Shown here piece after piece: positions 1-4,957 of a stretch of 5,585 bases of DNA. The notes below the pieces were generated by a model. The model had not been told where the DNA came from and ran no database searches. It worked only from the letters and a program-made list of their open reading frames with translations. The stretch is from Saprospiraceae bacterium. GTDB lineage: Bacteria > Bacteroidota > Bacteroidia > Chitinophagales > Saprospiraceae. The stretch lies in contig JALVEF010000034.1 of the NCBI GenBank assembly GCA_027031185.1, positions 1 to 5,585 on the forward strand, read 5' to 3'. Each line of letters starts with the position of its first letter. Within the stretch, counting starts at the first letter, position 1. Position numbers and translations under genes: made by a program.

Positions 1-9
1 TTAAAAATA

Positions 10-25
10 AAAGGTAACTGTTTAG
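10..25 (+). repeat. 16-bp direct repeat, left copy
   Basis: The sequence AAAGGTAACTGTTTAG occurs here and again at 4800-4815, identical and in the same orientation. Both copies are in the only two sizeable non-coding stretches of the window. Downstream of this copy on the plus strand, CGGTTGCC (44-51) can pair with GGTAACTG (13-20) in plus-strand RNA using two G-U pairs. The repeat may be a shared regulatory site upstream of minus-strand genes or the edge of a dispersed element; the sequence alone does not decide. Confidence 0.7.
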
Positions 26-90
26 CTGCTCCTGTTATTAACACGGTTGCCCAAAATAATACGCAGAGATGCGCGTGATGAATCAGGTAT

Positions 91-114
91 TGCCGTCGGC
101 TTCAGCCGACGGTA
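91..114. repeat. REP-like hairpin, TTCA loop
   Basis: A perfect 8-bp stem, CCGTCGGC (93-100) with GCCGACGG (105-112), closes a TTCA loop and can be extended by one wobble and one A-T pair. With the hairpin at 135-148 it forms a closely spaced pair of different GC-rich hairpins with T-rich tetraloops. That layout resembles the repetitive extragenic palindromes mobilised by RAYT (REP-associated tyrosine) transposases, which I recall as common in Bacteroidota. No transposase is in the window. Confidence 0.6.
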
Positions 115-123
115 AGAAAGCCC

Positions 124-148
124 AAAAAACAATCGGGGCTTTAGCCCC
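124..148 (-). terminator. Candidate intrinsic terminator of the envelope operon
   Basis: Read on the minus strand, GGGGC-TAAA-GCCCC (148 to 135) is followed by five bases and then six T residues (129-124). It lies about 200 bp beyond the stop codon of the EnvC-like gene and is the only hairpin here followed by a T-run on the coding strand. The stem is short (5-6 bp) and the T-run does not directly abut it, so termination would be weak. The same bases also form the second member of the REP-like hairpin pair, so this may be a REP element rather than a dedicated terminator. Confidence 0.35.
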
Positions 149-249
149 ATCAGCCGGCAAAGTTTCGGGGCAAGGGGCCGGTGGTGGGTTAGCGAATCGG
201 ACTCTCCCCACTCTCCTGCTTCCAAATAAATTTGCAAGTACCGATTAGC

Positions 250-275
250 CTTTTGCCGGCGCCCGCCGGCAAAAG
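250..275. repeat. Perfect GC-rich palindrome
   Basis: CTTTTGCCGGCG and CGCCGGCAAAAG form perfect 12-base arms around two central bases, equivalent to an 11-bp stem with a GCCC loop. The runs of T begin the 5' arm and the runs of A end the 3' arm on both strands, the reverse of an intrinsic terminator, so I do not call it one. Its arm shares the TTTGCCG core with the palindrome at 4881-4900, and GCCGGCAAAG recurs alone at 153-162. It may be a protein-binding site or a repeat hairpin. Confidence 0.75.
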
Positions 276-347
276 AGGATTGTTCCTTGTCGGATGAGAG
301 CGCACCGGATTGTGGGCGCGCGGATCGTTTTCTCAATCGCGGAGTGG

Positions 348-1571
348 TCATTTCCGGAGCCAGTGGACGGGATTGAGATGCTGCTTGCCCTTCCAAATTT
401 CGAAGTGGAGACGGGTGTATTGGAGCGTGGGATCGTAGGCCGCGGTGCCGATGACATCACCGGTGCCTACTTGTTGGCCGGAAGAGACACTTACAGTTTC
501 GAGGTTGGCGTAGGCCGTGTAATAGGGCCCGTGCTTGATGAGCACGGTATAGTGCAGGCCGGGAATGGAGGAAACGGCAGCGACCGTGCCTTTGAAGACG
601 GCTTTTACCTGTGCATTGTCACGGATGCGAATGTCAACGCCGTTGTTGATGATGATGACCTTGGGGGCGGACGGATGGGGATGTCTGCCAAAGAACCCGG
701 TGATAAAGCCCTCGGCGGGCCAAATGAGCTTGCCACGGGCGCGGCGGAAATCGGTGGGCAGGGGGCCTGCACTTGCGGGCGGCCGGGCCGGACCGGCTTT
801 GCGCTCCTGGGATTGGATGAGTTCGGCGATTTGGCGGTTGAGTTGCTTTTGTTCGCGCTGCCAGCGCGCTATTTTTTGCTTGAGCTTTTGTTCGTTGCGT
901 TTAAAGTTCCGGAGAAGCTTTGTCTTGTTGATTTTTTCACGGGTCAGTTGTCGGCTCTGTGCTTCGGTAGCTTGGAGCAGGAGTTGGTATTGGGTGCGCT
1001 GCCGGTCCAGAAGGCGAAGCTTCTGCCGGAGCATGCGATTGGTAGCGGCAATGGCTTGTAGTTGGTTTTTGCGCCGGCGATTGTATTGCTTGAGATAGAC
1101 CCAGCGCTGGTATGCCTGGTTTAGGTCGCGGGCAGCGAGGACGAAGAGCCAGGGGGTGCGAGTAAGCTTTTCGCGAAGGGCCTGCCGCATAAAATGGGCG
1201 TATTCATCACGGATCTGTTGGAGGTCGTGGGTCAGGATGGAGATAATCTCTTCGTTTTGCCGGATTTGTGCGGAGACGGAGTCTATTTGGCTATGCAGAT
1301 TATCGAGAAGTTTTTGACGTGTGGTGATTTGGATGTCGAGTGCGAGCAGCCGCTTGGATGCCATGTTTTTTTCATAGCGGGTTTTGCGGAGCATTTTGGA
1401 GGTGGCTTGGATCTGGCGTCGCAGGTCTTTGCTCCGCGCTTCGAGGGAGGAGGCTTTTTGGGCGTGGAGGCTGTGGGCCAGGAATAAGAGCAAAAGGACG
1501 CGGACGATGGCCGGCTTACCGTGCGGGCGTGTAGTTTTCCGGAATGGAAAAACGGATGGGACGAGGCGCAT
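348..1571 (-). CDS. envC: EnvC-like murein hydrolase activator (coiled coil + degenerate LytM/M23)
   Basis: A 407-residue exported protein. Residues 22-37 form the hydrophobic core of a signal peptide with likely cleavage after SLHA (A37). Residues about 40-255 are a long Gln/Lys/Arg/Leu-rich coiled coil. After a Pro/Ala linker (258-272) comes a LytM/M23-type domain (about 278-405). Known EnvC proteins use the coiled coil for recruitment at the division site and the LytM domain to activate amidases that split septal peptidoglycan. Zinc-site residues are degenerate: N309 stands where the first His of HxxxD should be (D313 is kept), the YxHL motif reads YANL (N356), and HxH reads R387-L-H389. 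It is therefore probably an activator and not a peptidase. The ATG at 1571 is the only ATG that leaves the signal peptide intact. It lies 56 nt inside the preceding gene, giving a long basic N-region of about 21 residues. It is the last gene of the putative operon. Confidence 0.88.
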   Translation of the reverse strand: MRLVPSVFPFRKTTRPHGKPAIVRVLLLLFLAHSLHAQKASSLEARSKDLRRQIQATSKMLRKTRYEKNMASKRLLALDIQITTRQKLLDNLHSQIDSVSAQIRQNEEIISILTHDLQQIRDEYAHFMRQALREKLTRTPWLFVLAARDLNQAYQRWVYLKQYNRRRKNQLQAIAATNRMLRQKLRLLDRQRTQYQLLLQATEAQSRQLTREKINKTKLLRNFKRNEQKLKQKIARWQREQKQLNRQIAELIQSQERKAGPARPPASAGPLPTDFRRARGKLIWPAEGFITGFFGRHPHPSAPKVIIINNGVDIRIRDNAQVKAVFKGTVAAVSSIPGLHYTVLIKHGPYYTAYANLETVSVSSGQQVGTGDVIGTAAYDPTLQYTRLHFEIWKGKQHLNPVHWLRK

Positions 1572-2298
1572 TCCAAGTGACTTTTTTGATCTTGACCTTA
1601 ATGGAAACGTGACCGGCGGCGGAGGTGTTTACGTCTATTTGTCGCAAAAACGAAAACCGGGTGTTGTCCGGGGGGACAGGGCGGAAGTCCAGGAGGCCGG
1701 TGTGTAGGTTGTGATGCAATTGTTTGTCACGGATGAAGATGTCGTTGACCTTGTCCAGGGTGGCGTCATAGTGCAAGATGTTGAGAAAGCGGTCGTCGTG
1801 GGTGGTATAGATGTACGTGCCGGTGGAGTCGAGTCTGGCGGTCGGTTGTTGTCTGGTGATCAGGATGGGATTGCCCCAGATGATGTCCTGAATCAGGTCG
1901 AATCGCGGGGGCAGGCCGATGGTGTGGGTGATTTGGGCGAGGGGATAGGTCGAATAGGTCTTATTGACCGGATCGAGGATGGTGACGGAGTCGGGGGTGA
2001 TGCGCGCCTTGGCGATGACGAAGCCGAATTTTTTGGCGACGGCAACGATGACGGAGTCTTTGCGGTTGATGGCGGCAAAACCGGCGGTAAAGCTGTGTTG
2101 AGGTGTATTGATGCTGATCTGTCCGTTGAGATACAGCCAGTCGGGGCGTCGTACGGTATATTCGATTTTTTCGAGCAGGGCGTGGGGTGTGAGTGGGAGG
2201 GCGGTGGTGCGCTTCTTTTTTGCGGTGTGACAGGCTGCTATCATGATGGGCATCATGATAGCGATGAGCAGGCAGGCGCGATGCGTGGGTAGGCGCAT
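1516..2298 (-). CDS. DUF4292-type putative outer-membrane lipoprotein
   Basis: A 260-residue protein of unknown function that I assign to the DUF4292 family from its position between the TPR and EnvC-like genes and from its general pattern; I could not run a profile search. I chose the ATG at 2298, which is 5 nt after the stop of the TPR gene and starts a lipoprotein signal peptide: basic start, hydrophobic stretch 8-22 and lipobox IAAC with Cys23. A start 15 codons upstream would put a proline-rich tail before the signal. After Cys23 come HTAKKKR, with none of the acidic residues of known Bacteroidota surface-export signals, so I infer the periplasmic face. The rest reads as alternating beta-strands (DWLYLNGQISI, DSVIVAVAKKFGFVIAKARI, TYIYTTHD) with a C-terminal FSIPENY motif, compatible with a LolA/LolB-like open barrel. 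That fold is a guess. It is co-transcribed with the EnvC-like gene and could act in lipoprotein or envelope assembly. Confidence 0.78.
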   Translation of the reverse strand: MRLPTHRACLLIAIMMPIMIAACHTAKKKRTTALPLTPHALLEKIEYTVRRPDWLYLNGQISINTPQHSFTAGFAAINRKDSVIVAVAKKFGFVIAKARITPDSVTILDPVNKTYSTYPLAQITHTIGLPPRFDLIQDIIWGNPILITRQQPTARLDSTGTYIYTTHDDRFLNILHYDATLDKVNDIFIRDKQLHHNLHTGLLDFRPVPPDNTRFSFLRQIDVNTSAAGHVSIKVKIKKVTWNAPRPIRFSIPENYTPAR

Positions 2299-2303
2299 AA
2301 TGG

Positions 2304-3770
2304 TCAGAGGATGAGGATGGCGAAGCGGTGGCGGGTGGCCCACTTGGGATCCGGGGGGGAGAGGCGACCTTGCCGGACTTCTTGTGCGACGTGCTCAACA
2401 AACGGGTCGGATGAGCCGGACAGGGCATTGGCCTTGTCCAGATACTGTTGGGCTTTTTGCAGGTTGCCGAGTTTGATATAGACTTCGGCCAACTTTGCAA
2501 GCGCGAAGCGCTTGCGATCTTTATTTTTTCCGGCCATTAGTGCTGCCTGCCGATAATTGTCGGCGGCGGATTGAGCCTGTCCGGAGCGGAACTGTGCTTC
2601 GGCGAGGAAGAGATAAAGCTGAAGTTTGTTGGGGAAGAAGTCGAGTGCTTCGGTGGTCTTGGCGATGACGTCGTCATAACGCTTATTGACGAAGAGCAGC
2701 TGGATGGCTTGCTGCCAGACGGGATAGACGGATTTTTCTTTTTGGAGGGTCTGGATGTAGTAGTCGAGCGCTTGGCCGGTATCGCCGAGTGCAAAGTACA
2801 TGTCGGCGGCGGTTGCTGTCGCCTTGGGATGGCCCGGGTGGGCTTGGAGCAGGGCGCGGATGAGGCGGACGTGGCTGTCTTTTTTGTCCTGTGGCAGGTC
2901 AGGCGACGCTTCCCGGATGAGGGGGACGATTTCGGCGATTTTCAGGTCAATGGACGTGGCGGGGTCTTGCACGAGGGTCAGGATGTCATCAGGACTTTTG
3001 TTGCCGGACGGTTTGCGCTTTTGCAGGCCGAGCAGGGCGGCGGCGTTGTGGGGGTCATAGGAAAGGATGTAGCGATATTCTTTTTCGGCCAGGTCGTACT
3101 TGCCTTCGTTGACATAGATTTCGGCGAGTTGAAGGCGGTGCTCGGTGGCTTTGGGGTTGTGGTGGATGATCTTCCGGAGGGCTTCAATGGCCTTTTTGGG
3201 TTGGCCGAGAGAGAGATAGATGACGTGCTGGCGGTAGAAGATTTCGGGGTCGGGGCCGATCACTTGCAGGGCCTTGTCGAGGATATCCAGCGCTTCGTGC
3301 GGTTTTTGTGCCAGCAAGAAGTAATAGGCTGCTTTTTTGTATCCAAGATCATCGTTTGGATGGAAGCGGGTCAGTTGTTGCATGGTTTGAGCGGCTTCGA
3401 GGGGCCGGTTGTCTTTTTCGAGCAATTCGGCTTTTGCGATGACAAACCACTTGTTTTCGGGGTCGAGCTTGACGGCTTTGGAGACGTTGAGGATGGCCCG
3501 TCGGGTGTCGTTTTGGGCATCGTAGATGCGGGCGAGCTGGTAATAGGCCATCGGGACGTCGGGATGCTGTTTGATGAAGTCTTCAAACTTTTGGCGGGCA
3601 TCATCTTGCTTGCCAAGGATAAATGCGGATTCCGCTTCGATGAAGTCGGCTTCGGCGCTGATCTCGGCTTCGGTATAGCGCTTGTGGGACTTTTCTCCGG
3701 TCTGGGCGGCAGCGATGCCGGTCCAAAGCAGGATGGTCAGAGCGAGGAGATATTTGAGTTTATTCTGCAT
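2304..3770 (-). CDS. Secreted tetratricopeptide-repeat protein
   Basis: A 488-residue protein with a clear signal peptide (basic MQNKLK, hydrophobic 7-19, likely cut after IAAA at about residue 22), so it acts in the periplasm or on the envelope. About ten TPR units can be read: six in a first block (about 41-70, 72-104, 105-138, 139-173, 174-206, 207-240), a linker (about 241-298), then four in a second block (about 299-453). Typical signs are the repeated Y-x-x-L-A/G and A-x-x-x-x-K-A-L-x-x-x-P patterns, such as MAYYQLARIYDAQ and KAVKLDP. TPR arrays are protein-binding scaffolds; no partner can be named. I prefer the ATG at 3770, which overlaps the preceding stop by 11 nt; a GTG five codons upstream (3785) is possible. 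The last 20-30 residues do not look like a repeat and end in the unusual ATRHRFAILIL, just after a run of seven C. Confidence 0.88.
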   Translation of the reverse strand: MQNKLKYLLALTILLWTGIAAAQTGEKSHKRYTEAEISAEADFIEAESAFILGKQDDARQKFEDFIKQHPDVPMAYYQLARIYDAQNDTRRAILNVSKAVKLDPENKWFVIAKAELLEKDNRPLEAAQTMQQLTRFHPNDDLGYKKAAYYFLLAQKPHEALDILDKALQVIGPDPEIFYRQHVIYLSLGQPKKAIEALRKIIHHNPKATEHRLQLAEIYVNEGKYDLAEKEYRYILSYDPHNAAALLGLQKRKPSGNKSPDDILTLVQDPATSIDLKIAEIVPLIREASPDLPQDKKDSHVRLIRALLQAHPGHPKATATAADMYFALGDTGQALDYYIQTLQKEKSVYPVWQQAIQLLFVNKRYDDVIAKTTEALDFFPNKLQLYLFLAEAQFRSGQAQSAADNYRQAALMAGKNKDRKRFALAKLAEVYIKLGNLQKAQQYLDKANALSGSSDPFVEHVAQEVRQGRLSPPDPKWATRHRFAILIL

Positions 3771-4764
3771 ATTTAGAGTAGTCACCGAGGCTTACGACCT
3801 TAAAATCGCCATTGTAAGAGGCGTGGGAACTGATCATGGAGTCCTTCAACAGGGCTTCGCGGACGGCGGTATGGGCGCCGATGACGCTGTTTTTTACAAC
3901 GGAATTGACGACGGTCACATTGTCTCCGAGTGTGACATAAGGGCCGATGACGGCATTTTCGAGCTTGACGTTTTGGCCGATGGAGCAGGGATGGATGATG
4001 ATGCTGTCGTTGACTTGGGTGTCGGCCGGTGTGCGGATGCTGTCCTGCATCCACTGGAGGGCGCGCCGGTTGGCAGCGATAAAGGCGTCTTTGTTGCCGC
4101 AGTCGAGCCATTCTTTGACTTCGCCGGGGATGAATTTGGCGCCTTTGGCCTTGAGATTTTCGAGGGCGTTGGTGAGTTGGTACTCACCCTTGTCCTTGAT
4201 GTCGTTGTCGAGCAGGTATTTGATTTCCCGGCGCAGGGCGTCGCCGTCTTTGATGTAGTAGATGCCGGCGATGGCGAGGTTGGAGACAAATTCGGTGGGC
4301 TTTTCGACGAAGTCGGTGATGAAGCCGTTGTTGTCAAGTTTGAGGACGCCATAGGCGGAGGGGTCGGGGACTTTTTGAGCCCAGATGACGCCGTCCACGT
4401 TTTTGTCGAAGGAGAAGTCGGCGCGAAAGAGCATGTCGGCAAATGCGATCATGACAGGTCCGGAGAGTGATGGGGCGGCACAATAGATGGCGTGGGCGGT
4501 GCCCAGGGGTTGGTCCTGATGATAGATGGAAGCACGTGCGCCGATGTGTTGGGCGATTTGCCGGAGCTGTTGTTCGACCTCGGGGCCGAAGTCGCCGATG
4601 ACGAAGCTGATTTCTTCGATTTGGCCATCGTAGTCACGGGCGAAGTCTTCGATCAATTTTTGTACGATTGGTTTGCCGGCGATGGGGACAAGCGGTTTGG
4701 GCGTGATGAGGGTGTGGGGGCGGAGCCTGGACCCACGACCGGCCATGGGGATAATGAGTTTCAT
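3760..4764 (-). CDS. Sugar-phosphate nucleotidyltransferase with C-terminal beta-helix
   Basis: A complete 334-residue cytoplasmic enzyme expected to join a nucleoside triphosphate to a sugar 1-phosphate, giving an NDP-sugar and pyrophosphate. The N-terminal Rossmann-like domain (about 1-235) has the signature MAGRGSRLRP (7-16), PKPL with Lys23, QPLGTA (85-90), the metal-binding Asp110 in FADM, EKP (154-156) and WLDCG (219-223). Residues about 253-325 are hexapeptide repeats of a left-handed beta-helix (for example NVKLENAVIGPYVTLGDNVTV), as in GlmU and long RmlA-type enzymes, where the tail serves oligomerisation or acyl/acetyl transfer. The tail is short, so a second activity is unlikely. 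Sugar and nucleotide cannot be read from sequence; glucose-, mannose- or N-acetylglucosamine-1-phosphate are all plausible. It is the first gene of the putative four-gene operon and probably supplies a precursor for a surface glycan or cell-wall polymer. Confidence 0.88.
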   Translation of the reverse strand: MKLIIPMAGRGSRLRPHTLITPKPLVPIAGKPIVQKLIEDFARDYDGQIEEISFVIGDFGPEVEQQLRQIAQHIGARASIYHQDQPLGTAHAIYCAAPSLSGPVMIAFADMLFRADFSFDKNVDGVIWAQKVPDPSAYGVLKLDNNGFITDFVEKPTEFVSNLAIAGIYYIKDGDALRREIKYLLDNDIKDKGEYQLTNALENLKAKGAKFIPGEVKEWLDCGNKDAFIAANRRALQWMQDSIRTPADTQVNDSIIIHPCSIGQNVKLENAVIGPYVTLGDNVTVVNSVVKNSVIGAHTAVREALLKDSMISSHASYNGDFKVVSLGDYSKYAE

Positions 4765-4799
4765 GAATCAGTCGGTTTCGTTTTGGCAATGCTTATGGT

Positions 4800-4815
4800 A
4801 AAGGTAACTGTTTAG
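4800..4815 (+). repeat. 16-bp direct repeat, right copy
   Basis: AAAGGTAACTGTTTAG, identical to 10-25 and in the same orientation. Here it ends 36 bp upstream of the nucleotidyltransferase start, in the probable 5' leader. On the minus strand it reads CTAAACAGTTACCTTT and, with the flanking T at 4799, contains TACCTTTA, close to a TAnnTTTG promoter box, but I see no well-spaced -33 partner. Confidence 0.7.
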
Positions 4816-4861
4816 GTACCCGTTGTTTTGCGCAAATTACGGGCGCACCCGGGCAGTTACC
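4803..4861 (-). promoter_or_regulatory. Long-range inverted repeat in the operon leader
   Basis: GGTAACTG (4803-4810) and CAGTTACC (4854-4861) are perfect inverted 8-mers 43 bp apart. If transcription starts near 4893, both arms are in the mRNA leader and could form an 8-bp stem before the nucleotidyltransferase gene. The first arm lies inside the 16-bp repeat, and the left copy has a similar imperfect partner at 44-51. An 8-mer inverted pair in about 200 bp is only mildly unusual, so a function is uncertain. Confidence 0.35.
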
Positions 4862-4880
4862 GGTAAAGACACGTGCGGGT

Positions 4881-4900
4881 TTTGCCGCGTGCGCGGCAAA
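4881..4900. promoter_or_regulatory. Palindrome over the predicted start of transcription
   Basis: TTTGCCGC (4881-4888) and GCGGCAAA (4893-4900) are perfect 8-base arms around GTGC. On the minus strand the TTTG of the outer arm is also the end of the candidate -7 box, so the palindrome runs from the promoter core across the expected transcription start. This is a natural place for a repressor operator. It could also fold in the first bases of the transcript. As with 250-275, A and T runs are in the wrong order for a terminator of the response-regulator gene. Confidence 0.5.
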
Positions 4901-4925
4901 GATAGCTCAATATTCAATTACGAAA
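4897..4925 (-). promoter_or_regulatory. Candidate Bacteroidota-type promoter for the four-gene operon
   Basis: On the minus strand, TATCTTTG (4904 to 4897) matches the Bacteroidota -7 consensus TAnnTTTG exactly. A TTTC (4925 to 4922), 17 bp upstream, is an imperfect match to the TTTG -33 element. Transcription would start near 4893, leaving a leader of about 130 nt before the nucleotidyltransferase ATG at 4764. The imperfect -33 element keeps confidence moderate. Confidence 0.45.
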
Positions 4926-4957
4926 TGGGTAAAGCGAAAACGGCAAAGGCATGTGAG

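Larger units (their letters stand above)
1..347. other. Non-coding region after the operon
   Basis: No convincing gene lies here. The minus-strand reading frame that crosses most of it overlaps the end of the EnvC-like gene, has no family resemblance and reads straight through hairpins, so I treat it as chance. In order the stretch holds a copy of a 16-bp repeat (10-25), two short hairpins with TTCA and TTTA loops (91-114 and 135-148), a T-run on the minus strand that could make the second a terminator, and a perfect 12+12 palindrome (250-275). The mix of hairpins suggests a REP-like intergenic region at the end of an operon. Confidence 0.7.

Noticed and set aside
250..275. Palindrome as the intrinsic terminator of the operon
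   Set aside because: No T-run follows the stem on either strand; T residues lead the stem and A residues end it.
22..396. Minus-strand open frame of 124 codons after the EnvC-like gene
   Set aside because: It overlaps the EnvC-like coding end, passes through three hairpins and has no recognisable pattern, so it is probably translation of REP-like sequence.
294..1061. Plus-strand open frame opposite the EnvC-like gene
   Set aside because: Antisense to a gene with a clear coiled coil and LytM domain; no motif of its own.
2299..2343. Upstream start for the lipoprotein gene at 2343
   Set aside because: It adds a 15-residue His/Pro-rich stretch before the lipoprotein signal peptide and overlaps the TPR gene. 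The ATG at 2298 fits both signal and spacing.
2571..3776. Long plus-strand open frame (about 400 codons) opposite the TPR gene
   Set aside because: It mirrors the TPR gene, its protein is low-complexity (Gly, Val, Phe, Asp-rich) with no domain, and the minus strand has a clear signal peptide and repeats. It follows from the codon bias.
3682..4470. Plus-strand open frame opposite the nucleotidyltransferase
   Set aside because: The minus-strand protein has all family motifs. The opposite frame is Asp/Gly/Val-rich without any motif.
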